Assembly: GCA_017539045.1 (NCBI GenBank)
Contig: JAFYHS010000014.1
Location: 1-64,000, forward strand
Reading direction: 5' to 3'
Length of the DNA stretch: 64,000 nt
DNA from: Bacteroidales bacterium
GTDB taxonomy: Bacteria; Bacteroidota; Bacteroidia; Bacteroidales; F082
Part shown: piece after piece, positions 8,799 to 17,073 of the stretch
How the letters are laid out: every line of letters starts with the position of its first letter
Position numbering within the stretch: position 1 is the first letter of the stretch
The notes under the pieces: generated by a model
The model's input: the letters and a program-made list of their open reading frames with translations, nothing else
Database searches by the model: none
What the model was told of the DNA's origin: nothing
Translations under genes and position numbers: made by a program

Positions 8799-10037
8799 GA
8801 CACCGTTTGCTAACATAAACTGACGGATTTCATTGGCATGTCGTCCTCGGATGATGACATGGTGGTTGCCTATGGAGTGTTGCAGTAGATAAGGCTTCAG
8901 ATTTACGTTGAGCGTGATTTGCGTGCGACAGAAATGGTTGCTGTATGGGGCCTCGATGGCCTTCGCTTCGGTAACGAAATAACGGTCCATTTTCGGGCCG
9001 CCCCATTTAAATAAGGTATAGTCGGTCAGAGGCAACAAGCCCTGAATGGCTACGCCAATGCCCGACTCGAAATGAGAGCGTATTGTGGTCTCGTCGCACA
9101 TCGTCAGCGGGATGGTGCAATGTGCCAGCATGGAGGATTGGTTTGTGAGTTGCGAAGGGTTGGCCATAAATGCCACCTCGCCACACAAACGCTTGGCGAG
9201 ATACATGCTCATCAGTGTCTGCATATCGCCTTCGCAACCTGCCACGATGCCTTCATCGTTGAGCAGGGCTAAAGCCAAGCAACTTGTCGTTCCACAGGCT
9301 TTCACGATATCGAAGCAACGGATGGTCATGGCATCCAAACATTCTTCTTGGCAGATTCTTTTGATGGCGAGATAAGCCTTGGCGGCCTCCAGCATATCGG
9401 CATCCGAAGGCTCTTTGACGACCTTGGCTTGTTTCACCATAGTTTGCGCCACCTCCTCGGCCTCAGTTTGAGGCACCACCTTGATGCCATCGATGAGGCG
9501 TTGTAAATCTATGTCAACGGTTTCGATACCGTATCGTTGACAGAGGAAATCTCGATCCACACCGCTGGCAATGAGCCAATCCGAGGGTTGACCGAACAAC
9601 CCGATTCGTCCCTGTAGAGACGCGACATGGCACGTCTCTACCACGGCCGATATAATTTCATCATTCGTCCCATGCAGGATTTTTCCTTCCACCCCGATAT
9701 TGCCCAAATAGGTCAATATCTCCAATGAGGCGGCCAAAGAATTGTTGCGCCCGTCGGCAATCATCGTGACGGTTTTTTGGCGCGATGGACCGCAAATCAT
9801 TTCAACGTCAATGGCGGACCAAATGCGTTTGAACAGGTTTTCCACGCCGCCGGTGGCAATCATATATGCATCGGGTAACGCTTGTAGAGACGCGCCATGG
9901 CACGTCTCTACAAGTTCGTCACCAATGATTTTGATTTCGGCATTACATTCGTTTTCCAGCCTTTGAATCAATTCGGCATATTCATTCCTGACGAATTCAT
10001 CCGTCTGGAACGAGGAACGAAGGATGGTTATTTTCAT
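8778..10037 (-). CDS. L-fucose/L-arabinose isomerase-like protein carrying two in-frame palindromes
   Basis: This 419-residue cytoplasmic protein has no signal peptide. Its C-terminal third (SGIGVAIQGLLPLTDYTLFKWGG ... RTQITLNVNL) and the middle block (GCEGDMQTLMSMYLAKRLCG) resemble the sugar-isomerase fold of fucose/arabinose isomerase family proteins, so it may act on a sugar released from glycans. The assignment is at fold level only; catalytic metal ligands are not certain. Two copies of the GTAGAGACG palindrome lie inside the gene (residues about 43-51 and 133-141), read as VETCHGASLQ and VETCHVASLQ. Both are in frame, so the gene looks intact. Confidence 0.5.
   Translation of the reverse strand: MKITILRSSFQTDEFVRNEYAELIQRLENECNAEIKIIGDELVETCHGASLQALPDAYMIATGGVENLFKRIWSAIDVEMICGPSRQKTVTMIADGRNNSLAASLEILTYLGNIGVEGKILHGTNDEIISAVVETCHVASLQGRIGLFGQPSDWLIASGVDRDFLCQRYGIETVDIDLQRLIDGIKVVPQTEAEEVAQTMVKQAKVVKEPSDADMLEAAKAYLAIKRICQEECLDAMTIRCFDIVKACGTTSCLALALLNDEGIVAGCEGDMQTLMSMYLAKRLCGEVAFMANPSQLTNQSSMLAHCTIPLTMCDETTIRSHFESGIGVAIQGLLPLTDYTLFKWGGPKMDRYFVTEAKAIEAPYSNHFCRTQITLNVNLKPYLLQHSIGNHHVIIRGRHANEIRQFMLANGVSESVTE
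9614..9641 (-). repeat. Family A palindrome inside the isomerase-like gene, copy 2
   Basis: The 9-bp arms GTAGAGACG and CGTCTCTAC flank a 10-base centre. It is read in frame on the reverse strand as VETCHVASL. Confidence 0.85.
9881..9914 (-). repeat. Family A palindrome inside the isomerase-like gene, copy 1
   Basis: The arms extend to 12 bp (CTTGTAGAGACG / CGTCTCTACAAG) around a 10-base centre containing GCCATGGC. It is translated as LVETCHGASLQ. Confidence 0.88.
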
Positions 10038-10061
10038 GGAATATGGGGTACTTTATGCCCA

Positions 10062-10155
10062 TTGTCCTCATTGCGGGCTTGCCCCGCAATCCCTCGTGCT
10101 TTTGGATGACGATTCTGCACGAGGGATGGCGGATGTTCCTCCGCCATGAGGACAA
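10062..10155. repeat. Branched palindromic element: outer stem enclosing three hairpins
   Basis: The outer arms TTGTCCTCAT (10062-10071) and ATGAGGACAA (10146-10155) are perfectly complementary. Inside are ATTGCGGG/CCCGCAAT (10070-10077 with 10083-10090), CCCTCGTGC/GCACGAGGG (10091-10099 with 10117-10125) and GGCGGA/TCCGCC (10128-10133 with 10140-10145). The element sits in the 143-bp gap between two reverse-strand genes. It looks like a mobile branched repeat rather than a plain terminator, because it has no T-run. Confidence 0.8.
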
Positions 10156-10180
10156 GAGGCGTAAGGGTGTCTATTCTGGT

Positions 10181-11707
10181 TTAATGTCTCACCACAAATC
10201 GCAGTGTTGTTTCACCGGCCTTAACCACATACACACCGTTCTCATAGCCTGTCGTGATGATGCGGAGTTCGCTGCTGTTGGCCTTAAATTCGTCCACCTT
10301 CTGACCAAGGGCGTTATAGACGCGTACCGTGCCGAGGCTTTCGCCACTAAGGGTCACGAAGTCGTTGGCGGGATTGGGGTAAACCACGATGGTCGGGCCG
10401 TCATTCTGGCTTACGCCGTCTTCGCAATCATGCTGTTCGTATGCTTCAGCTTCCATAGCATCGATGATGTATTCCAACGTAGGCGGATAGATGTCGCGAT
10501 TGGCGAAGGTGTGGTCGGGACGGATGAGCATGATGGTGGGATAGTAACCCACGGGGATGTCTTGTGCAATCTGATTGCCACCGCCGTCGCGGCTGATGGT
10601 GGGATACTGCACACCGAATTGGTCAACCCAAGCATGGCACTCGTCGTCATGACCGTTGGGCGAGATTTCCATGAAGAACACATCGTTTTGGTTGCAGCCA
10701 TAGAGACGGTAGGCTTCAACGACATCAGCCATGGGAGCTTCGCTGTACGGGTCGCCAGTAAGGAAGAAGTTAATCAGCACGGCCTGGCCGGCGTCGAGGA
10801 TGTCGTAAAGGTGGATTTCGTTGCCGTCGATGTCGATGGCGGTGAAGTCGGGCATGATTTCAGAGGGACCACTGGGTGTGGTGGTGACAGGCTCTTGTAC
10901 GACTTCGCCAAGGTTGCCGTCGATGTCGGCAGGCACGGCATAAATTACGTATTCCGTGTCAGGCGTCAAATCGCTGAACGTGTTGGAGATGATGTCGGAA
11001 CCAGGCATGCCGTAAGTCCAGAGGTATTCGGGAAGCTCGAGGCCTGCAATGCCCATCCATTCCTGGATCTCGGCTTCGGTGGCCATCATGTAGGCATAGG
11101 AGGCGCAGTCTTCGTTGGGCGTGAAGGTGGCCGTGACTTCGGTCTCCAGCACTTGGTCGATAGTGATGCTCACCTGCGGATCGTAGCTCGGCGTGTTGCA
11201 GTCGTGTTGTTGCAGTCCGTGTTGTTCCAAAGCGTTGATGACGGTCTGGGCGTTGTTGATGGGCCACAAGTCGTTGATGACGATGGAACGGTCAGGGGCG
11301 ATAACGATGAGTGTGGGATAGGCACCGATTTGATACTGGCTGCAAATGCCTGTACCGCCAGCCTGCCCGCTGATGGTGGGGTACTCCACACCATAGGTGT
11401 TGACCCAATTGAGGCAAGCCGCATCGCTGTCGCCTGTAGCGATTTCCATATAGAACACATCATGCATGTTGCAACCCATGGCGTAATAGGATTCGACAAC
11501 TTTCGGGGTGGCCTGCTGACAAGGGCCGCAGGTGGTGAAGAAGAAGTCGATAAGCACATACTGGCCACCGTCAAGGATGTCGAAAAGGTGGACTTCGGTG
11601 CCGTGAACGTCAGTAGCCGTGAAGTCGACGGCTTGTGTGAGCGGACATTGCGCTTTCAGGCCAAAACCAAAGGCCAGCGCGAGGATAAGGGTAAATAGTT
11701 TTTTCAT
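10181..11707 (-). CDS. Secreted protein with two thioredoxin-like domains and a T9SS sorting domain
   Basis: The ATG at 11707 starts the signal peptide (MKKLFTLILALAFGFGLKAQ). The first AhpC/TSA-thioredoxin-like domain (about 22-170) keeps a redox CxxC, CGPC at Cys60-Cys63 (FFFTTCGPCQQ). A linker resembling a fibronectin-type strand set follows (about 180-280). A second thioredoxin-like domain (about 285-425) aligns with the first (PDFTAIDIDGNEIHLYDILD, then INFFLTGDPYSEAP) but has lost both cysteines at the CxxC position. The last 75 residues are a T9SS type A sorting domain (VVYPNPANDFV ... GVYVVKAGETTLRFVVRH). It is probably exported across the outer membrane; a disulfide or redox role is inferred from the first domain only. 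Confidence 0.85.
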   Translation of the reverse strand: MKKLFTLILALAFGFGLKAQCPLTQAVDFTATDVHGTEVHLFDILDGGQYVLIDFFFTTCGPCQQATPKVVESYYAMGCNMHDVFYMEIATGDSDAACLNWVNTYGVEYPTISGQAGGTGICSQYQIGAYPTLIVIAPDRSIVINDLWPINNAQTVINALEQHGLQQHDCNTPSYDPQVSITIDQVLETEVTATFTPNEDCASYAYMMATEAEIQEWMGIAGLELPEYLWTYGMPGSDIISNTFSDLTPDTEYVIYAVPADIDGNLGEVVQEPVTTTPSGPSEIMPDFTAIDIDGNEIHLYDILDAGQAVLINFFLTGDPYSEAPMADVVEAYRLYGCNQNDVFFMEISPNGHDDECHAWVDQFGVQYPTISRDGGGNQIAQDIPVGYYPTIMLIRPDHTFANRDIYPPTLEYIIDAMEAEAYEQHDCEDGVSQNDGPTIVVYPNPANDFVTLSGESLGTVRVYNALGQKVDEFKANSSELRIITTGYENGVYVVKAGETTLRFVVRH

Positions 11708-11740
11708 AATGAATGGTATTAATTTGTTGTGATTCCGATG

Positions 11741-11748
11741 CAAAAGTA
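11741..11748 (-). promoter_or_regulatory. -7 element (TACTTTTG) for the double-thioredoxin gene
   Basis: CAAAAGTA on the + strand is TACTTTTG on the reverse strand, 34 bases upstream of the ATG at 11707. Confidence 0.6.
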
Positions 11749-11783
11749 AAAAAAACTCTAAACTCTCAACTCTAAACTCTCAA

Positions 11784-14642
11784 CTAATTATCACGATAAT
11801 CCTTCTTCTTCTCATACTTCAGGTCCTTCAAGGCCTGTGCCTTCACGTTGATGGTGAAGTTCCAGCTCTTGTAGCTGCCAATAGGAATCCAGTTGAAGCG
11901 CATCTCCCAGCAGTGCAGGTCACGGTAGACGCTGAGGTTGGTGTAAGAGATCTTGTTGTTGACGAAATCCCAGCCTGTCGAGAAGGTGAACTTCCATTTG
12001 GGTGTTAGGCTGATGTCACCATTCAAGCCTATGGTATGCACGTAAGTGTTGGTGGCAATACCCATGAAGGCAGCATAGGCTAAGGATGTCGTGTAGGTAA
12101 GGTTGTAGCTGAGCGAGAGCGACCAGGGTGTGGTCCAGTCGATGTAGGCATTGGGATTGCCAAGGATCTCATTGAGTTCGTCGGGGTCGAACATGCCCGA
12201 TTGTCGGGCGTTCTGGTTGATCTCGTTTCGCAAGTCCTGGCTCCCTTTCTTGCCTTGCAGTTTCTTGAGGTCGTTTTGGTTGAAGCTGTAATTCAGGCTA
12301 AACCGCCACGACGAGCCAGTCTTTCGGAACAGCCGTCCGTTGTCGATGACTTCGAAGCGGTTGATGCGTCGGCCCAAAGAGTCGGCGGCATAGGGGTCCC
12401 ACGAGCTGCTGTAATTGATGCCCAATTTCTTGAACAACGTGGTACGTCCATTGACGGATATCGGTGAGAAATTGACGGAGTCTTTGGTGATATCGTAATT
12501 GCCGGATATGCTGAAGGATTCCAGAATGGGGATTTTCTTGATACCGGTGATGGTGTCGCTACGCGAGGGCACTTTGATCTCCAAGTTGTTTCCCAAGCTA
12601 TAGGTCAGTAGGCCTTGTTGGTTTTGGGAAGGCGTGCCATAGAGCGCCCTCTCATATTTGTTGTAGACCTGTTCCCTGCCGTTGCCGTCGACATAGGTGC
12701 CGTAGACACCCCATTTCGGGTCGCTGAAGTTGGGCCGGTAGGTGAAGCCGATGGTCGGGGTGAACACATGACGGATGGCGCGGATGGGACCGTTGGCGAA
12801 GTTGACCATGCCATAGATCTTGGTGGTGAGGTTGGAGCTCGCGCTGAAGTCGACCAGGTTGCGGAAACCATGGATGGTGTCGGTCTGCAGGAATCCCGTG
12901 GAGTCGGTGTCCTGCACCCATTGCTTCTCGAAGCGCTTGAAGTACATGTAGTCGTTGAAGGTCAGGTTGTTGGTCCACGAGAAGTGCTTGAACAGCTTGA
13001 TGGTGGCGTTGATAGGCACACGGTGCGAGATGCCCGTCTGCACATGGTCGCGCATCATCGTCCGGGCCCAGTCGCCGAAGTCATCGTAGATGCCGCGGAA
13101 GAGCGTGGTGTCCGCGCCGCTGACATAAGCCTTGCCGTTCATCGTGTAGCCCATGCTGAGGCTTTGGTACCAGTGTTTCTTGCCCGCCTTGCCGACGTTC
13201 TTCAGGGGATAGAAGGTGTTGACGGTCAGGGTCATCTCGGGCAGCGAGGCGGTCAGCTGTCGGGTCAGCGTGTTTTGGCTGTGGTTGGCGTTGAGGGTGA
13301 GGTAGACCTTGCCGCCGAAGTTGGTCTGGTAGCTGATACTCGACTGGAAGGTGTTGCTCAGCTGGTCGGTGGTGGTCTGGGCGTTGTATTTGTTGAAGTT
13401 GGAGCTCACGATGTTGACGTTGGCCGAGAAGTTGCGCCGTGGGTGGGCCTTGGGGTCTTGCTTGTGGGTCCAATGGATCTTGAAGTCGTTGCTCTCCTGG
13501 TAGTCGGCGGCGCCTTTCGTGCCGATCTTGTTGACGGCGAAGCCCAACGCCATCGAGCCGTTGAAGCGGTAGCGTTTGTTGTAGCGGAAGGTCGGCTTGA
13601 TGCCCCACGAGCCACGGGTGTAGATGTCGCCCAAGACCTGCAGGTCGTAGTTGTCGTTGATGGCCCAGTAGTAGCCGCCGTTCTCGAGGTAGAAGCCGCG
13701 GTTGGCCGACTCGCCGTAGGTGGGGATGATGAGACCCGACTTCTTGCCTTTCGTGTTGGGGATCATGGCGAAAGGCAGGGCCAGCGGCAGCGGGATGTCG
13801 GCGATGGTCATATAGATGGGGCCCGTGACGATCTTGTCGTCGGGGATGACCTTGGCCTTGGTGAACTTGAACTGGTAGTGCGGGTGGTCCTTGAGGTCGC
13901 AGGTGGTGTAGCCGCCCGTGCGGATGTGGATGGTGTTGTCGTCCATGCGCTTGATGCGCTCGCCGTGGAGGTAGCCGCCGCTCTCCTCGGTCCACACCTT
14001 GGTGATGATGCCTTTCTTCGACCTGAAGTTGTACTGCATCTCCATGGCCTCGAAGGTCGACTCGCCTTGGGTGAAGACGGGGCGGCCGTGGACCTTGCCC
14101 AACGAGTCGGTCACACCCCGAGCGAGGCAGGTGCTGGTCTCGAGGTCGAATTCGAGATAGTCGGCCTCCAAGGTGATGTCGTCGTATTCTGCTTTGGCGC
14201 CGCCGTAATAGTAGATCTTCTTTTGGTTCATGTCGCGATACGACGAGTCGACGGCCGAACAGATGACCTTGGTCTCGATGGCCGATTCGGAACGGCGTGG
14301 TGCGATGCGTTGGCGTGTCACGGTTTTGAGGGTGTCGTTGGCCGTCGTATCCTGTAGAGACGCCATGCTTTGCGTCTCCGAAACGGAATCCAAAACCGCC
14401 GTCAACGAATCCGCGACCATCGCATCAAGGGTGTCCATGACGGGGTTTTGTGCCGTCACCACCGAGTCGGCGACCAAGGTAATCGTGTCAACGATGCGCT
14501 CGTGGACTAAAGCGGCACTGTCCACCTCCGTCGGGGCGGGGCTGTGCTTATGTGCTTCAATATGAGCGGTTTGCTTGCATCCGCAGAACAACACGGCTAT
14601 GCCAACAAACAGACAAAAAGCCGCTGTTGAAAAATATTTCAT
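11784..14642 (-). CDS. lptD: LPS-assembly protein LptD (OstA-like), Bacteroidota type
   Basis: The outer-membrane translocon that inserts lipopolysaccharide into the outer leaflet. I chose the ATG at 14642, which starts a lipoprotein-like leader (MKYFSTAAFCLFVGIAVLFCGC), over an in-frame ATG seven codons upstream. A Thr/Ser/Asp-rich region (about 25-115) is followed by the OstA/LptA-like jellyroll (about 130-240, KKIYYYGGAKAEYDDITLEADYLEF). The LptD block IPLPLALPFAMIPNTKGKKSGLIIPTYG comes next, then a large C-terminal barrel. At 952 residues it is in the usual range. One family A palindrome is translated in the N-terminal linker (SETQSMASLQ, about residues 88-97). The gene is divergent from a cell-wall amidase. 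Confidence 0.88.
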   Translation of the reverse strand: MKYFSTAAFCLFVGIAVLFCGCKQTAHIEAHKHSPAPTEVDSAALVHERIVDTITLVADSVVTAQNPVMDTLDAMVADSLTAVLDSVSETQSMASLQDTTANDTLKTVTRQRIAPRRSESAIETKVICSAVDSSYRDMNQKKIYYYGGAKAEYDDITLEADYLEFDLETSTCLARGVTDSLGKVHGRPVFTQGESTFEAMEMQYNFRSKKGIITKVWTEESGGYLHGERIKRMDDNTIHIRTGGYTTCDLKDHPHYQFKFTKAKVIPDDKIVTGPIYMTIADIPLPLALPFAMIPNTKGKKSGLIIPTYGESANRGFYLENGGYYWAINDNYDLQVLGDIYTRGSWGIKPTFRYNKRYRFNGSMALGFAVNKIGTKGAADYQESNDFKIHWTHKQDPKAHPRRNFSANVNIVSSNFNKYNAQTTTDQLSNTFQSSISYQTNFGGKVYLTLNANHSQNTLTRQLTASLPEMTLTVNTFYPLKNVGKAGKKHWYQSLSMGYTMNGKAYVSGADTTLFRGIYDDFGDWARTMMRDHVQTGISHRVPINATIKLFKHFSWTNNLTFNDYMYFKRFEKQWVQDTDSTGFLQTDTIHGFRNLVDFSASSNLTTKIYGMVNFANGPIRAIRHVFTPTIGFTYRPNFSDPKWGVYGTYVDGNGREQVYNKYERALYGTPSQNQQGLLTYSLGNNLEIKVPSRSDTITGIKKIPILESFSISGNYDITKDSVNFSPISVNGRTTLFKKLGINYSSSWDPYAADSLGRRINRFEVIDNGRLFRKTGSSWRFSLNYSFNQNDLKKLQGKKGSQDLRNEINQNARQSGMFDPDELNEILGNPNAYIDWTTPWSLSLSYNLTYTTSLAYAAFMGIATNTYVHTIGLNGDISLTPKWKFTFSTGWDFVNNKISYTNLSVYRDLHCWEMRFNWIPIGSYKSWNFTINVKAQALKDLKYEKKKDYRDN
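14354..14379 (-). repeat. Degenerate family A palindrome inside lptD
   Basis: GTAGAGACGCCATGC and GCGTCTC arms are recognisable, with one arm slightly diverged. It is read in frame as SETQSMASL, like the other copies. Confidence 0.75.
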
Positions 14643-14675
14643 GTATGTCGTGCGTTCTGTCAACGTGAAAACGAT

Positions 14676-14683
14676 TACTTTTG
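14676..14683 (+). promoter_or_regulatory. -7 element (TACTTTTG) for the amidase gene
   Basis: TACTTTTG matches TAnnTTTG, 59 bases upstream of the amidase ATG, in the divergent lptD/amidase gap. Confidence 0.6.
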
Positions 14684-14701
14684 TGCAATGAAATTCCGCT
14701 G

Positions 14702-14709
14702 CAAAGATA
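14702..14709 (-). promoter_or_regulatory. -7 element (TATCTTTG) for lptD
   Basis: CAAAGATA on the + strand is a TATCTTTG -7 box for the reverse-strand lptD. It overlaps the amidase leader, so the two promoters face away from each other. Confidence 0.6.
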
Positions 14710-14741
14710 GTTTTTCTTCGCGCATTAATTAAGAACTCAGT

Positions 14742-15830
14742 ATGATAGAACGAAAGATTTCGCGATTTGGTGTTTTTTTCCTGATTTTTCTCCTGCCTTT
14801 ATGTGCTTTGGCGCAGAAGGGCGAAAAGATACAGACCGTCGTCATCGACGCGGGTCACGGCGGCAAGGACACGGGTGCCTTGGGCAAGCTGACCAATGAG
14901 AAGACGCTCAATCTGGCCGTCGCGCTCAAGTTAGGCGCCTATATCGAGGAGAACCTGCCCGACGTGAAAGTCATCTATACCCGCAAGACCGACAAGTTCA
15001 TCGAGCTGAGCGAGCGCGCGGCCATCGCCAACCGCAACAACGCCGATGTGTTCATCTCCATCCACTGCAACTCCACGGAGACTCCCAATTCCGCCTCCGG
15101 CGCCGAGACCTTCGTCATGGGTGAGTCAAAAAACGAAAAGAACTTGGCTGTGGCAAAGAAGGAGAACGCTGCCATCTTGCTCGAGGACAACACCGACGCA
15201 TACAATAACTTCGACCCCAACAGCACCGAGGCCTATATCCTCTTTTCGCTATCCCAGAGTCTCTATCAGACCCAAAGCCTCGATTTGGCCGGCAAGGTGC
15301 AGCAACAGTTCGCCAGCAAAGGCCGCCACGACCGTGGTGTGCAGCAGGCGGGATTCCTGGTGCTTTGGAAGACCGCCATGCCGAGCATCCTTGTGGAGTT
15401 GGGCTTCATCAACCATGCCAAGGAGGAGCAGTTCCTCAATTCCGAGAAGGGTCAGACCCAGATGGCGTTGGCCTTGTATCGCGCTTTCGAGGAATACAAG
15501 CGTGAGTTTGAGGCCGAGAACCATACCGCCCAGCCCGAAGTCGAAGAGAAGCCTGCCGCTCCCAGTGGCACCTACTTCACCGTGCAGTTTGCCAGCCGCG
15601 ACAAGAAAGTGGCCGATACGGGCAAGGCCTTCAACGGCGTGAAAGAAGTGGATGTCTATGAGTATAACGGCGCCTTCCGTTATGTCTCAGGCAAGTTTAC
15701 GAGCAAGGATGCCGCCACCAAACGTCAGACCGAGGTGCGTAACTTGGGCTATAAAGATGCCTTCATCGTGGCCTTCGTCAACGGCGAACGAGGCACCATC
15801 AAACAGGCGGAAGAGGCGCTGAAGAAATGA
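14742..15830 (+). CDS. N-acetylmuramoyl-L-alanine amidase with SPOR domain
   Basis: A periplasmic zinc amidase of the Amidase_3 (AmiC-like) family that removes stem peptides from septal peptidoglycan. It has a signal peptide (about 1-25) and a catalytic domain (about 30-235). Zinc ligands are His39 (VVIDAGHGG), Glu53 and His108 (ISIHCNS); catalytic Glu219 lies in SILVELGFINH. The C-terminal 85 residues form a SPOR domain (TYFTVQFASRDKKVAD ... GYKDAFIVAFVNG) that binds denuded glycan at the division site. It is divergent from lptD and ends next to a large hairpin shared with the convergent DUF4249 gene. Confidence 0.92.
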   Translation: MIERKISRFGVFFLIFLLPLCALAQKGEKIQTVVIDAGHGGKDTGALGKLTNEKTLNLAVALKLGAYIEENLPDVKVIYTRKTDKFIELSERAAIANRNNADVFISIHCNSTETPNSASGAETFVMGESKNEKNLAVAKKENAAILLEDNTDAYNNFDPNSTEAYILFSLSQSLYQTQSLDLAGKVQQQFASKGRHDRGVQQAGFLVLWKTAMPSILVELGFINHAKEEQFLNSEKGQTQMALALYRAFEEYKREFEAENHTAQPEVEEKPAAPSGTYFTVQFASRDKKVADTGKAFNGVKEVDVYEYNGAFRYVSGKFTSKDAATKRQTEVRNLGYKDAFIVAFVNGERGTIKQAEEALKK

Positions 15831-15834
15831 TACA

Positions 15835-15909
15835 TGTAGGGCTGTCATATTATGGCAGCCGCATAATACGAATTACGTTATGCGGCTGCCACGGTGTGAC
15901 AGCCCTACA
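15835..15909. repeat. Long two-step palindrome between convergent genes
   Basis: A perfect 13-bp outer stem (TGTAGGGCTGTCA at 15835-15847, TGACAGCCCTACA at 15897-15909) encloses 6-base internal-loop sides. A perfect 13-bp inner stem follows (GGCAGCCGCATAA at 15854-15866, TTATGCGGCTGCC at 15878-15890). It may stop transcription from both sides but has no T-run. Confidence 0.9.
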
Positions 15910-15915
15910 AATCCA

Positions 15916-16977
15916 TTACCAAACAGGGAAACTGATTGTTTTGTCGTTGCTTCCCGCCACAAGGCCGAAGCCGTTCTTCACATTGGAATATATGCCAACA
16001 GGCTCGCTGTAGTATTGTGACAGGCTGTTGCCCGAAGTGATGGTGGTGTAGTAATTGTATGCCCCTTCGGTCAAATGCCGCAACTTGATTTCAACGAAGG
16101 CATTGATGCTGTCGTTGGCCTTGAAAAGCGTATTGGTGACCATGGGGATTTCCATGCGATAGTTGCCGCCGTCAAAGGTGGCATCGTTGAAGGTGCTTCT
16201 TGAACGGTTGGTCAAACCGACGTCAATGCCGAACTGGTCTTCCAATTGCACCGTTGAGGTGCCGATGATGGGGTCGTTGAAATAGACTTGGTTCAACTCA
16301 GCGGGCTGGTCGTAGTATTCCCGCCCATCGGGATAGGTCCAGTCGCCTTCGGTGCGCATAGATGCTTCAAGACAATAAAGATCCAACGCACCGGGATTGG
16401 GGTCGGTGATTTCTATCGTGACGGTGAGGTGTTTGCGATAATGAGTGAGCCAAACGATTATGGTGGAGTCTGTGTCAGGCACAGGGATGTGATAGCCGCT
16501 TGCGCTCGTGGTGTCCCATTTTGTGATACGGGCGTCTTCAAAACTACCTATGGGTTCGTTCGGCAAAGGTTCTGAACTGCCTTCTATCTCATCAAATCCC
16601 GGGGCTGTCACGCTGATTTTGACCACATCGCCGACTTGCGGAACATAATCGTGGGTAAAATGATATCTGATAAAGAACACGGGAGGATTCAGATAATCAT
16701 AATAGGTTGTGTCACCTTTCAGCTGCATCTCGCCTTTGCTTATACCGTTTACGAAAAGGAATGCTTGAGTACCCTCTGGCATGGTGTAGTCCGTGATGGT
16801 GTCGAAAACAAAGTCGCTTTTGTAAACCACCGCCTTGATGGGTTCACCAGGAATGGCGATGCAGTTGACAACCAACTTGGGGTCAACATATTCGCCTTTG
16901 AATTTCAAGGGTTTGGTGCAGGCTGCAAGGAGGGTTACGGCCGTGATGGTTATTAAGGTTAGAATGCTGGTTTTCAT
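15916..16977 (-). CDS. DUF4249 lipoprotein, partner of a TonB-dependent receptor
   Basis: This 353-residue lipoprotein has a lipobox-type leader (MKTSILTLITITAVTLLAAC, Cys20). The body matches the DUF4249 pattern: KLVVNCIAIPGEPIKAVVYKS near the start, GTQAFLFVNG, GDVVKISVTAPGF, and a late NYYTTITSGNSLSQYYSEP segment. DUF4249 proteins are regularly encoded directly downstream of a TonB-dependent receptor, as here (96 bases after the receptor stop). They are thought to be surface or periplasmic accessory lipoproteins. The ligand is unknown. Confidence 0.82.
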   Translation of the reverse strand: MKTSILTLITITAVTLLAACTKPLKFKGEYVDPKLVVNCIAIPGEPIKAVVYKSDFVFDTITDYTMPEGTQAFLFVNGISKGEMQLKGDTTYYDYLNPPVFFIRYHFTHDYVPQVGDVVKISVTAPGFDEIEGSSEPLPNEPIGSFEDARITKWDTTSASGYHIPVPDTDSTIIVWLTHYRKHLTVTIEITDPNPGALDLYCLEASMRTEGDWTYPDGREYYDQPAELNQVYFNDPIIGTSTVQLEDQFGIDVGLTNRSRSTFNDATFDGGNYRMEIPMVTNTLFKANDSINAFVEIKLRHLTEGAYNYYTTITSGNSLSQYYSEPVGIYSNVKNGFGLVAGSNDKTISFPVW

Positions 16978-16992
16978 TGTTTTATTTTTTTT

Positions 16993-17068
16993 CTATGGCT
17001 TATGGCCTATGACCATGGCCGATTTTCCGTTGGTTAAAGCGGCCATAGTCATCAGCCATGGGCCATAG
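16993..17068. repeat. 28-bp imperfect inverted repeat between the receptor and DUF4249 genes
   Basis: Arms 16993-17020 and 17041-17068 are complementary at 23 of 28 positions and built from ATGGCC/GGCCAT units, with a 20-base loop. It lies inside the presumed operon, so it may be an RNA processing or attenuation hairpin, or a dispersed repeat. Confidence 0.8.
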
Positions 17069-17073
17069 TTGGA

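Noticed and set aside
10043..11698. 551-codon open frame on the + strand
   Set aside because: It is antisense to the double-thioredoxin T9SS gene, which has a signal peptide, domain motifs and a sorting domain. The + frame shows no domain and arises from codon bias.
12615..14357. 580-codon open frame on the + strand
   Set aside because: Antisense to lptD. Val/Gly/Asp-rich with no motifs, as expected for a mirror frame in a GC-rich gene.
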